A stretch of DNA of 64,000 nt, taken from the NCBI GenBank assembly GCA_028564705.1, contig JAPXFQ010001502.1, forward strand, positions 1-64,000, written 5' to 3'. This DNA comes from Apricaphanius iberus. Lineage: Eukaryota; Chordata; Actinopteri; Cyprinodontiformes; Aphaniidae. The notes below the pieces were generated by a model. That model had not been told where the DNA came from. It did not search any database and saw nothing but the letters and a program-made list of their open reading frames with translations. The position numbers were made by a program, and so were the translations under genes. Each line of letters opens with the position of its first letter. Positions within the stretch are counted from its first letter, which is position 1. Of this stretch, positions 21,701 through 31,626 are shown in pieces.

Positions 21701-22380
21701 ATAACAGAACCCAGCACGTCCACGCCACCCACCCACGACCCCACCAACTGGTCAGTCACTGTAGGCCGACCAACACCGAGGCCAGAGCCCCCCACCCCAG
21801 CACCAAACCCCCGAGGGCTAAGACCAAGACCCAGGAGCCATGGTCCAGTGTAATATAGCCATCGGGTTGCCCGGAGACGCCGGCCACACACGCCTCGGCC
21901 TCTCTCCGACCCGCGTTACCTAGCGCAAGCGCCACCGTGGACAAGCGACGGAACCAGCCCCGGAGATGGCAAAGGCAGCAGCGCCCGCCAACCCCCACGC
22001 CGGCCGATATCCACAGCCCCCCCCCAGTCCCACCCGCGACGCAGCGCCCCCCACGCCAAGCCCCCATTGGCCCACCGGGGGGCGAGCCGCCCCAGAAGCC
22101 CCCGAGCCCCAGGTCCCACCAGACCCCCCCAGAGCACACATGCACCAGCAGTAAACCGTGTCCGCCAGCACGACCCCTCATAAGCCCGTGAATCAGCCAC
22201 TAATCACCACAACAAAGACCCCCAAAGGCCCCACCCCAGGCGATGGTCTCGAGCCACGCTATCGCCGAAACCGCAAGCGGACCCTCCCCCAAGGACCTCC
22301 CCGTGCAGTCACCACGCAGACCCTTAGCTCCACATCGGCAACCGAGTCCCCTAGAACGGAAATCTAGTGGCCCGACCCCA
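18731..22380 (-). other. L1 3' UTR, long and strongly strand-asymmetric
   Basis: About 3 kb (19380-22380) is rich in C on the + strand and in G on the transcript strand, in sharp contrast to AT-rich surroundings. All open frames here, on both strands, are low-complexity Pro/Gly/Arg artefacts of base composition. The last 153 bases before the tail (18731-18883) are AT-rich and absent from the short relative at 15.6 kb. Confidence 0.75.
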
Positions 22381-24482
22381 CTAGGTGATGGAACTGATCA
22401 AGGGTGACCAAAAGATTTGATGCAATGTGGAGCAGATGCCGTTACCTAAACCAATGTAATCTAGAAGGAGATCACTCTCTATATTGATTAATTTTTCAAG
22501 TATTATTTTATTGATTTTCCAGTTCAAGAGTATATTTTTTCTTACAGCGATGCATAAGCAGGTAAAATAATTAGCATAGGACTTTGTATCCATGGTAACT
22601 TCAGCTACTATTTCCCAGCAAGTCAAACTCGGGTGAGCAGGTGGTGATATGTACATTTCAGAACACTTTGGATAGAACTTCACATATCTGGTACCATATA
22701 TTCTCTTAAACAGGTGGGCAGAACCAAAGAGGCATGAATATAATTGTCAGGTAGATTGCTTGTACATGGTAAACAGGTTAACAGACGGCGTTATAACCAT
22801 CCTTGAACATGCCGTTGAGCCCGTTATAATGCACATTCTAATGAAAGGATTATTATAGATTGTATAAATCGTAATTAGATTCTTATAAGAAATTGAAGGT
22901 TCTTAATGAAAAATTGGACAAGATGTTTTGAGGTCTATATAGAGGGACAGGTACAGCTCCCATTTTTGAAATCGGAACTATTGATTCATCTATTCTATTT
23001 AATGTTTTGGTATATTTTAGATAGCAATTTGGAGGGTTAAGATGAAAAGTCTAAAACTTTTTCCTGTGAATTGTAAGATCAACTGTAATGTAGCCTAGAA
23101 TTTATTTTTATAAATTGAGTTAATTTGATGGTATCTAAATTTTATTACTTGTTAAGCCCGAATTGTGTAAACCAATGTATTAAATGGATAAAGGCTGTGT
23201 CCATCAAAAAATACTCCCAGTATTCCATTCCTTTACAACGACCAGCCCCGGAAAGTTAATCATGCAGTTTTTTGTAAAATATCCGGATTAATCCAGATGG
23301 TGTGTAACGCCTGCAATGGGAACCTAGTGAGGAGCCTTGTCTTTTTAAGAAATATCCCACCAAGCTGTCAGAGAGGAGCTGATATTTTTACTTTTGGAAA
23401 CATACAATTTGTTTTATATTTTGAGCTATACAAAAGGTAGATCTGAAAGTTTTATCTTCGTTGTGCATATTCGTTCTACATCACCCACACTCCATCGATA
23501 TAACTGTGTTTACGCCAACTGAATGTGTATTGGATCTGTTGGCTAGCGAAATAATGACAAAGTTTGGTAGTCTAAACTCCTTTATCTTTGGACTTCTGTA
23601 GTTTTTTAAGACTATACTGAGGGGTTTATCTATTCCAAGGAATTTAGAAACAGAAAGTCCAGAGATTCTAAACCAATCCTGATGGTTTAGCTGGATCATT
23701 GGAGAATAAATAATAGATACTGGGCAAAACCATCATTTTTTAATTGTACTACCCTTCCAATAAGTGATATTGGTGAAGCGATTTCCAATCTTGCTATATC
23801 CAAGCTATTCTTACACTATTTTTTAAAAGTGGACGTAGTTGTAGCTTAGAATAATCTGCCCGTCTATGTAGATATGGATACCTAATATGTAATAATTCCG
23901 TACACGAGCTGCAAAAGCAACAGACTCTGTAAGGGGAACAGCTGATAGGAAGGACTGTTAGATTTCTTATAAAAACCAATTTATGAATAGTCTGAAACTC
24001 TTGAGTAAATTTTATTTAACATCAATTACCTGTATATCAAGGAAGTTTGGAGAATGCTGTAGAAAAAGTAGTACATCATTCTGCGAATAAACTGATATTA
24101 ATGTTCTATATTTTGCATTGATATACCTTTACCAATATTATGTTTGCTGATTGCTGCTGGCTATGGTTTCAAGTAAAAATATCAATAGAGAGGGAGTAAA
24201 GTGGACATCCCTGCTGGTACCGTCTCTGAATAAAGACCTTGCTGATGGATGGATTATTGGTCCTAAATAAAATGCTGATTGTGACTGTATAATATTTTTA
24301 ACACATATTTACAAAAGATTTACTTGAATCCAATTTATTTATAGGCTGCAAATAAAAATTTCCAGTTGACTCTATCAAATGCTTGTTCTGCATCTAAAGA
24401 TAATCTATTCGGTTTGGGACGTTTTACATGGGAATAATCTATTAAATCTATGTAATCTACGTAGAATTTGTTGGATGAGAGC
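22381..24482 (-). pseudogene. Decayed second half of L1 ORF2 (reverse transcriptase and C-terminus)
   Basis: Recognisable pieces are separated by stops and shifts. Near 24390 the frame reads LSLDAEQAFDRVNWKFLF (the A-box of the polymerase). Near 24080 a degraded YADD box reads YSQND with DVLLFLQH after it. The last 100 codons end with FWSPLISSIT. The catalytic Asp pair seems lost around 24075-24089, so this copy cannot reverse-transcribe itself. Confidence 0.72.
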
Positions 24483-26180
24483 CTACCTTTTATTAAAACT
24501 GTTTTGATCCGGGTGGATTATTAGAGGTGTTATTTTCTCTATCCTTCTTGCAAGAGCTTTGCAAATTATTTTCAGATCCACATTGATAAGAGAAATCGGA
24601 CGATAACTGGTAGGAGACATAGGGTCTTTTCCTGGTTTTAATAGAAGATTGATGTAGGCAGAATTCATGTTTGGTGGTATTCGACCATTTTCCTTTGTTT
24701 CCTGTAACATTTTGTAAAATGTTGGTGCCAGAATATTCCAGAATTCTTTATAGAACTCTGCTGGAAATCCATCTGGACCTGGAGCTTTATTATTAGGCAT
24801 AGATTGGAGGGCCTCCTGGAGTTCAGACACTGTTAGCGGTGAATCCAGGGCCTTTGCTTGACTGTCTGAAAGTTTAGGAAGAGTTATTTTATCCAGAAAT
24901 TGTACAATATCATTATTTGAAGGGTTTATCTCTGGTGTGTATAACGTCTCATAAAATTCTTTGAAAGTGTTGTTTATTTTTTCAGGGTCATATATTATAT
25001 TCCCAGTTTTGTCTTTGATTGCAGATATAGTTGTTTTTTCTTTATTTATTTTTAACTGATTAGCTAAGAAGCTACCTGATTTATTACTATGTTCAAAGTT
25101 TTCTATTCTAAGTCTTTGGATTAAGAACTGCGTCCTTTTATTAATAATTTCATTTAACTCTAATTTTGCTTTCCTTATTTTACTTAAGCTCTCTTTATCC
25201 AGGGAAGGTTCTAATGATTTAATAGTTTCTTCTAATTCCTGAACATGTTTATTTTCTGTTCTCTTTTTATTTGATGAGAATGAAATTATTTTACCTCTAA
25301 TCACAGCTTTCCCTGCTTCCCATAGAGTGGATGGCGACATACCAGGGAGATCATTAAATTCCATGTATGAAGCCCATTCTTTTTCAATATATTTAATAAA
25401 TTCTTTATCCTTAAGTAATGATGTATTAAATCTCCAATTTTTATATTGAAGGGTTGCAATTTTATTTGCTAAATTTAAAGAAACAGGAGCGTGATCGCTG
25501 ATCACTATAGGATGTATCTCAGTGTCTGAAATGTCATTCAACAGTGAGCTGCTGACTAACAAATAGTCCAATCTAGAATAAGAATGATGTACGTTTGAGT
25601 AAAAAGTGTATTTTCTGTCGTTGGGATGAAGCGATCGCCATGCATCGCAGAGTCCATAATCGCTCATGTACTGTTTAACTATATCTATGGATTGCCATCT
25701 GCGCTGAGTCCCTGCTGTACTGAGCCTGTCTATTTCTTCATTTAGTCCAAAGTTGAAATCTCCCCCAAGAACAAGTGAGCAATCCATGTGATTAGCCAGA
25801 ACCGAGAAGAAAGTATGAAAGAATGAGGGGTCGTCAACATTTGGACCATATATACTAACTATACATAACTTTTGGTTATTTATAAATAGTTTTAATATTA
25901 TAAATCTACCTTCTGGATCTGTAGCTGTGTCTATTACTTTAAAATTAGTATTTCTATTTATTAATATTGCTACTCCTCGTTGTCTAGAGTTATAGCATGA
26001 AGAAAATATATTAGGATACTCTGGTGTTTTTAAATCATTAGCTGTTGAACTTGATTTATGAGTCTCCTGTAGTAAGACGACATCTGCCTTCAGTCTTGTA
26101 AGATGGTTGAAAATCTTAATGGTTTTATCTCTGCAGCTAGCGCCGCGAATATTCCATGTTATAAATTTTACAGGATTCAT
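24483..26180 (-). CDS. L1-Tx1 ORF2, endonuclease and start of reverse transcriptase
   Basis: This 565-codon frame begins with the endonuclease: FITWNIRGA (residues 6-14), LLQETH, VLGGDFNFGL with the catalytic Asp and Asn, and ISDHAPVSL with the Asp-His pair. The reverse-transcriptase domain starts near residue 460 with NKAPGPDGFPAEFYKEFW and SYRPISLINVDLK. The frame is cut at the next block, HPDQNSFNKR. The enzyme would nick chromosomal DNA at T-rich sites, in line with the TTTT at the insertion point. The first ATG (26180) directly precedes the endonuclease fold. Codon use is AT-rich, unlike the 3' UTR. Confidence 0.88.
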   Translation of the reverse strand: MNPVKFITWNIRGASCRDKTIKIFNHLTRLKADVVLLQETHKSSSTANDLKTPEYPNIFSSCYNSRQRGVAILINRNTNFKVIDTATDPEGRFIILKLFINNQKLCIVSIYGPNVDDPSFFHTFFSVLANHMDCSLVLGGDFNFGLNEEIDRLSTAGTQRRWQSIDIVKQYMSDYGLCDAWRSLHPNDRKYTFYSNVHHSYSRLDYLLVSSSLLNDISDTEIHPIVISDHAPVSLNLANKIATLQYKNWRFNTSLLKDKEFIKYIEKEWASYMEFNDLPGMSPSTLWEAGKAVIRGKIISFSSNKKRTENKHVQELEETIKSLEPSLDKESLSKIRKAKLELNEIINKRTQFLIQRLRIENFEHSNKSGSFLANQLKINKEKTTISAIKDKTGNIIYDPEKINNTFKEFYETLYTPEINPSNNDIVQFLDKITLPKLSDSQAKALDSPLTVSELQEALQSMPNNKAPGPDGFPAEFYKEFWNILAPTFYKMLQETKENGRIPPNMNSAYINLLLKPGKDPMSPTSYRPISLINVDLKIICKALARRIEKITPLIIHPDQNSFNKR

Positions 26181-26588
26181 AGAGCTAAGATAAACCTTAG
26201 ATATGTACTATCGCCAAGGATGAATATAGGTGTAATTTTGGTTTGTCCATAGGGTTGCCAGATTGAAAAAACCAGAAGCAGAGATAAAGCGAGGCAAATA
26301 ATGCACCATACAGGTGTGTACAGAATGAAAGTATGATGGAAAAACATGAATATGCCATGATAAAAGTCTGTGTGTGTGAGAGAGAAAAAGGAAAAAAGGT
26401 GATAAAGAGATTTGGTTGTACACATGTGAGAAAGATAATAGTGAAAAAGAAAAAATGAAAAAAAAAAAAAAAAGTGCACAGCCCTGCCCCTACCCACATT
26501 AACAAACAAAAACAGCCTGCTGAGCTGTGCTTTTTTAAACTATAGTTGTCTGATAAAGCTAATTCTGTCTTGGTTCTGTTAAATATGA
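26181..26588 (-). other. L1 inter-ORF spacer
   Basis: A 408-base gap between ORF1 and ORF2 with an A-run at about 26460-26473 on the + strand. Its open frames are low-complexity and not credible. Confidence 0.55.
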
Positions 26589-27422
26589 CTAATAAAGCCA
26601 AGGAGTAACCTGAGGGTCCCTAAACAGCTGACCGTTAACATACAGTTTATCCACACTAACCGTAGCCCTACAGCCCTCACTAATATGTTTTTTTCTAATT
26701 GGAAATAACACGCGTCTTCTGTCCAGGATTTCTTTCGGAAACTGATCATTAACGCTGTAATTCGTCCCCCGTAGCTCTCTCCCGCGTCCTTTGACTTGTT
26801 CTTTTTGTTTAAAATGTTCAAATTTTGCAACAATTGGTCGCGGGCGGGTGTTGTTGGGCTTCTTACCTCCGAGTCGGTGAACCCGATGGAAGGTTATGCT
26901 TTTAACCGTGTCGTCTGGCAGTTTCAGCTGGTGTTGAATGAACTTTCGCACGGCTACTTCAGCATCTTCCTCAGGCTGCTCTGGTATCCCCGAAAAAACA
27001 AGATTGTCCCTCATTGATCGGGCCTGGATGTCTAGGATAGACTCCTTGAAGCTTTTGTTTTCTCCAGACAGCTGCTTCATTCCCTCGGTGAGTTTTTTAA
27101 CGTCTTCTTTTAGTGTTTGGTTTTCTGTAACTAGTGAAGCTACTTGTTGTTGGCTGAACTCCAGCGATTCCCTCAGAGCCTGAAATTCTTTATGAAGAAC
27201 CTCAACCAGCGCGAGACGGGCGTCCAGGCTGGTTAGCTTCTTGTCTATTGAGTCCAGGATGTCGCCGTAGCTTCTATCTGGCGAGTCGGTGGATGTGCTA
27301 GCCTCGGAACGAGTGCGCTTCTGCGACGGTGTGCTCGTTGTTGTATCTGAAGCAGGTTTCCGTGACTTACCCATAACGATGTTATCAAAGCACTCGTCTA
27401 GGTAGCACTCCAGCGAATCCAA
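26589..27422 (-). CDS. L1-Tx1 ORF1, nucleic-acid-binding protein
   Basis: The 277 residues follow the L1 ORF1 plan (Transposase_22 family). A charged, Ser/Thr-rich head with a KRTR basic patch near residue 36 comes first. A coiled coil spans about residues 55-130 with heptads such as IDKKLTSLDARLALVE. Then follows an RRM-like core starting at RDNLVFSGIPEQPEE and a C-terminal domain with FHRVHRLGGKK. The protein would trimerise and coat the L1 RNA. The frame is uninterrupted, which suggests recent activity. Confidence 0.85.
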   Translation of the reverse strand: MDSLECYLDECFDNIVMGKSRKPASDTTTSTPSQKRTRSEASTSTDSPDRSYGDILDSIDKKLTSLDARLALVEVLHKEFQALRESLEFSQQQVASLVTENQTLKEDVKKLTEGMKQLSGENKSFKESILDIQARSMRDNLVFSGIPEQPEEDAEVAVRKFIQHQLKLPDDTVKSITFHRVHRLGGKKPNNTRPRPIVAKFEHFKQKEQVKGRGRELRGTNYSVNDQFPKEILDRRRVLFPIRKKHISEGCRATVSVDKLYVNGQLFRDPQVTPWLY

Positions 27423-27649
27423 TGTTTCCTCGTCCAGGTTGTTTAGAGAAAAAAAAAAAGTAACTTGATGGTTATTTTAGAAGCTGCGTTTGATTCAAAA
27501 TGATTGTCTTATTTTACCTGGGTGTATACATTACCACATAACCGCCATGTTCACCTATGCACAGCTCTCGCGAGAACTCAGCAGCTCATCCTCTCCCTGT
27601 CGTCGCAAGTCATCACTACTCGCAATTACAAACTCTAACAACTCTGGCT
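27423..27649 (-). promoter_or_regulatory. L1 5' UTR with internal promoter motifs
   Basis: The 227-base leader contains the palindrome TCTCGCGAGA at 27566-27575, a known vertebrate core-promoter motif also bound by Kaiso. On the - strand it also contains GAACATGGCGGTT (27540-27552), which matches the YY1 site. Internal promoters are a requirement of L1 elements; use of these sites is inferred. Confidence 0.55.
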
Positions 27650-27666
27650 ATCTTTCCAATTTTAAT
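27650..27666 (+). repeat. Target-site duplication, right copy, of the L1
   Basis: Identical to 18678-18694. It marks the 5' end of the inserted L1 at 27649. Confidence 0.93.
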
Positions 27667-27740
27667 AATGTAAAGCACCTTGAATAACCTTGTGTTGAAA
27701 GTGTGCTATAAAAATAATATTGCCTTGCTTTGCCTGAAGT
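27667..27740 (+). repeat. 3' end of the interrupted L2 LINE
   Basis: The text AATGTAAAGCACCTTGAATA and on to GTGCTATAAAAATAATATT is the standard L2 3' tail. It continues the copy broken off at 18694. Confidence 0.8.
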
Positions 27741-28354
27741 TAATTAGCTGATTCTGATGGGACACTATGAGATTCCAATATTGAATATTTTCACAACATA
27801 ACATTTAGAGACACTGAATTTTTAGTTTTTCATTACCTGCAACCCTTAATCATCGAAATTACAATCAAATAAAGGCTTGAAATATTTTTTCTACATGTTA
27901 TGATTCTAATAAATAAACTGTACTTTCTGCAAAACAGTGAATTCCCTATTAGTAGTTTATAATAGATTCACCAATTCACACACAACTTCTTTTTTGTTTT
28001 TCATGGAACGTAACCAGGGGTGTAGAGACCCCAACATTTGTACAGAAGTAAGAGTAACACAACTAAAAACAAAGAACATTTTAAAAACTAAAAAAATATA
28101 TATCATGCAAACAAATTAATTAATTACATCAAAACGAATTCTAATCAGAAGAAACTGTTTTCAAAGTATTTTTTTTCAATACAATATCAAATAAATACAG
28201 TATCAACAAACAGAAAATTATAGACTAAAGAAAAGTTTGTAGAATCATTTGTTCAAATTTAATAAACTGTAGTTCTGTTTCTGGTTCCGTTAAAACATGT
28301 TTGTTCAGTTTCAGTATTAATGTATATTTAGTATTTTAACTATTGAAATTGGCA
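27741..28354. other. AT-rich intergenic DNA
   Basis: No gene or named repeat supported. Confidence 0.3.
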
Positions 28355-28580
28355 TTTTAATGTTTTTTAAAGGGGATTTGAAGTATTAGCGGATCACTTC
28401 TATCCCTAACCTCCACTAGTACTGGGGATCCGCTGTAAGTCATAAAAATTATAAAACCTTTAAGATATTCTAGTATTTTCGGATGTACCTGGATCTTCCA
28501 ATCAACTCTGATCAGCTTTCCTGTAAATGTTGAAGCAAAGAATCCCCACAGCATGATGCTGCCTCTGTCATGCTTCATTA
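28355..28580 (-). pseudogene. Tc1-type transposase scrap
   Basis: The - strand frame reads MKHDRGSIMLWGFFASTFTG followed by KLIRVDWKIQ. This is the block after the first catalytic Asp in Tc1 transposases. The rest is unrecognisable. Confidence 0.5.
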
Positions 28581-29010
28581 TGTAGAGGTGTTTAGGGTGT
28601 CAGCTTGCCTCCCTGTACAGCAATCTGTATCTGTCATAAAGAACGGCAGAGACTCTGAATCAGGCAGCAACAAAGGACAGTAAGAAACACTATAAAAGGC
28701 TCATTGAAATGATTCTGTAAATGGGGGGGGGGTCAAAACGAGCGACTGGACTGCAGAGGAAAGGTAAGAGATTAGTTAAGCATGAGTAAATCTTCTTTTC
28801 CAGGATAGTTCTGTGACAGGTAGATTTTTGTGGATGGAAAACATTAAAAAGACCTTATAAGACAGCGTCACGATAAGACAGATCAACAGTTTCTACATTT
28901 TTTGGGGTTGATCGCTTTCTTTTATGGGATGCAACAATACCACTTTTTTTTCAAACTGATGGATCTACATACTTGCCAATACTTTTACCGCACACGAAAA
29001 AAGATTCATT
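28581..29010. other. Intergenic, no gene seen
   Basis: Contains a run of nine to ten G near 28724. No supported frame. Confidence 0.3.
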
Positions 29011-29523
29011 TGTCATGATGGGTTTCCCTGCTTGTTATTTTTCCCTTGTGATTACTCCTGTCAGGGATATGCTGCATGGAGGACGAAAGACCCAGACGCG
29101 GAAGCAGAGTTCCAGGTAAGGTGCTCTTTATTGGTGCAGCATATCAGGGAGAGACAGAATGCACAACAGAGGTACAACAGGTACGACAATGATCCAGCGA
29201 GGACTGAAGCGCTCGCTGGATCTTAAATAGGGGGAGACAAAGAGGAACAGGTGAAAACAATAGGAAGTGAGGAGGTTCAGACAGGTGCGGGTGATGATGA
29301 GGGAGTGAAAGGAGCTGAGGGTGGAATCATGACAACTCCTAGCTGTTTCCTGTTCATTTATTACCCTGGTGTGTGTATATAGTCACCTGTGTCTTTATTT
29401 CTTTGTTAGTTCCCCGTCTATCGTCTATCTGTTCCTTGTCTTTGTCAACCCAGACTGTAATAAACCCAGGTTTTTCATCGTGGTCTGGCTGCATTTGGGT
29501 CCTAATTCTAGCAACTTCTGACA
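29011..29523 (+). mobile_element. Solo LTR (outer), interrupted by a second LTR
   Basis: The outer LTR begins TGTCATGATG at 29011 and ends TTCTGACA at 29523. It has a TATATAG box near 29378 and AATAAA at 29459-29464. About 231 bases remain when the insertion is removed. Flanks TCATT and TAATT are a 4-of-5 target duplication. It resembles Ty3/gypsy-type LTRs of fish; no internal coding part is left. Confidence 0.65.
29059..29334 (-). mobile_element. Solo LTR (inner), nested in the outer LTR
   Basis: The 276 bases begin TGTCAGGGAT and end ATCATGACA, the TG...CA rule, with a perfect 5-bp duplication ACTCC (29054-29058 and 29335-29339). On the - strand it shows a TATTTAAG box and CCAATAAAGAG as poly(A) signal in the right order, which sets the strand. 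It is Ty3/gypsy-like by style. Confidence 0.78.
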
Positions 29524-31618
29524 TAATTAGCAGGTTTTATTCTCTTCTCTGCTTGTTTCAACAAATTATTAAGTAGATAAAAAAGTAAAATTTTAATAAA
29601 AATTACAACAAAATTTAAATTTCAAGTTAAAAATAACATTTTTTTGTGTAATTATTGCAGGGTTTCCACATTTTAAGCATCTGATTATAGGAGTACACAG
29701 AATAGTATTGTTCCCGGGGGGCTGTGGGGGGGTTGCTTGTGAAACCCTGTATTAAAAATTTCCATAATCTCTTTCTGACATGTCTGTAGTGTTGTTTAGT
29801 CTCCATTATGATCACTAATGTTCTCTATTAAGCCTGATAAAGAACAAAGAACAGATGTAGCTAATTATGCCGTTTAATTACACACAGAGGTAGCACTCTT
29901 ATTTCATTTCACTGGACTTTATTTGGGGATTTTCGATTGAAAGGAGACTCACAAATACGTTCAACACACTTTTCAGTTATTAACTTTGCGTTTTCGTGTG
30001 AAGTGAAATCCCCTCACCAAAAAACGAAAACAAACAAACAACCAAAAAAGAAAAAAGAGCAAAATTACAAAATGTGAAAACGTCTAAGGTGTTAAGCATA
30101 GTTATTAACTCAACCATCTGGAATAGATAAACTCTGAATGTTTTCACTGTTCTCCAAAAAACAGCGGCTCCTTCTGTGAGTTAGTCGACCGTAGGAAATC
30201 TGTCACTCCTCCGACTAGCCCACTTCTCCAAATATTTCCTCTACAAACTGCGCTGCCTCGTAAACTACAAAAACAGTTTTCATTTCATGATCTTCTAATA
30301 AACTGGTTGTTATAATAGTTTATGGATGTGATTATGTCACTTTAACCTGGGTTAATCTGAGGCGAAGCAGTCATCCATCCACACTCTGGTTTTGATCAGA
30401 GAACGTTCTCCCACATCGGACTTTCCCCGAATATTAACAGTTTCGCCATTTTTGCACGCCCTCCTTTTTCCTCGTCGCTTCTTTGAAGCCGCGTGTTTTC
30501 TTGCGGTTTCCGTTCTCTTCTCTGATTGGTGTCCTTCTGTACACAAACTGTAGTATGATGATGATGATGGCAAGCGGTTTGGACACCCGGTAAGCATGAT
30601 TCGTTTTCTCAGCCAGTGACTGAGAGCCGCTGTAGACTCCTCATTTGACTCCTCACTTTGCGACCTGCTGATATCCTGGTAAGGTTGTGGAGATCGATCA
30701 ACTTCCTCATCGTAAAACTCGTTTAAAAATGTACTTTTCTCGTATTTTTATACAAATATTAGGTTTAGTGTGCGCTGCAGTTGCAGAGTAAAAGTATTTC
30801 CATCACCCAGTGTATTAAATGCATCCCAGAAACGTTATTTGGGAATTAGAAAAGGCGGGACAGATAATTATTAAGCAGCGTGATTACAAAAAAAAAAAAA
30901 AAGCAGGAACTCTACTTCATCTTGATATGCATACAATATGTTGCGTCATTTGCAGACAAGATATCTTGCAGTGTTCAAATGTGTCATCTATTAATTCTGT
31001 GCATAAAGGTGTAGACAAAAATTGAAGGTGCTTCTGTTTCAGATGCAAAAACTAACAGAAACCTCTCTCGTCCAATAAGGAAACACATTCGGATTAGTGT
31101 TGATGATCGCACCTTTTTCCCTCACGCTTCTTATTAGAACATCGTGCAACAACTTTTCCCTTAATAAATCAAAAAATAAAGGTGTTTGCGCAAAACGAGA
31201 GCTCGATTCGTTTTTGCACCTAATAATAAATCAAAGACTGCTAAAAACAAGTGAGGACGCTTGTCCCCGTTGTTATCCATAGTATTAATAAAGGTTGGAT
31301 TTAAATAAAAAAAACAATCTAAGCAAACTGTGTAGAAATAAGAATCAGAGGGGTAAAATATCAGCGTTTTACTAAATACTGTATATGATTTTGAAATGGC
31401 TGATGTAGTGTGAGTTTTTATTAAAATATATGACATGAAAAATTACTCAGAACCATGGCATGGACCAAATACCCCTCTTTAAGGTTTTTTGTCGGGTTTC
31501 ACAAGTTTGTCGTTGCATTTTTTGGGATAAACTTGTGATAACTACAGGATTATATACCAATGATGTGGCTGTAACAAGTAACATAGCAACCAATTTCTAC
31601 CTATTTTACTTTTTACCC
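29524..31618. other. Intergenic DNA, no gene supported
   Basis: An 81-codon - strand frame at 30352-30597 is rich in Lys/Arg and belongs to no family I know. A CpG-richer patch surrounds it (30170-30520). No conserved domain is seen. Confidence 0.3.
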
Positions 31619-31626
31619 ATTACACA

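Larger units (their letters stand above)
18695..27649 (-). mobile_element. Full-length L1-Tx1 LINE retrotransposon
   Basis: The element reads on the - strand: 5' UTR (27649-27423), ORF1 (27422-26589), ORF2 (26180-22381, second half decayed), a long GC-rich 3' UTR and a poly(A) tail seen as about 36 T at 18695-18730. The 17-bp perfect target duplication shows a complete insertion of 8.95 kb made by target-primed reverse transcription. ORF1 is of the coiled-coil/RRM type and ORF2 has an apurinic-type endonuclease before the reverse transcriptase, as in L1/Tx1. Confidence 0.9.

Noticed and set aside
19383..22367. Many overlapping open frames of 60-175 codons on both strands in the GC-rich stretch
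   Set aside because: They are Pro/Arg/Gly-rich, overlap in all frames and lack domains. The stretch lies in the 3' UTR of the L1, so they are composition artefacts.
26177..26601. Phe-rich - strand frames between L1 ORF1 and ORF2
   Set aside because: They come from a T-rich (A on the + strand) spacer and overlap each other; no third L1 ORF is expected.
30352..30597. Lys/Arg-rich 81-codon - strand frame
   Set aside because: No family recognised, no splice context; could be a decayed transposon exon but this cannot be shown.
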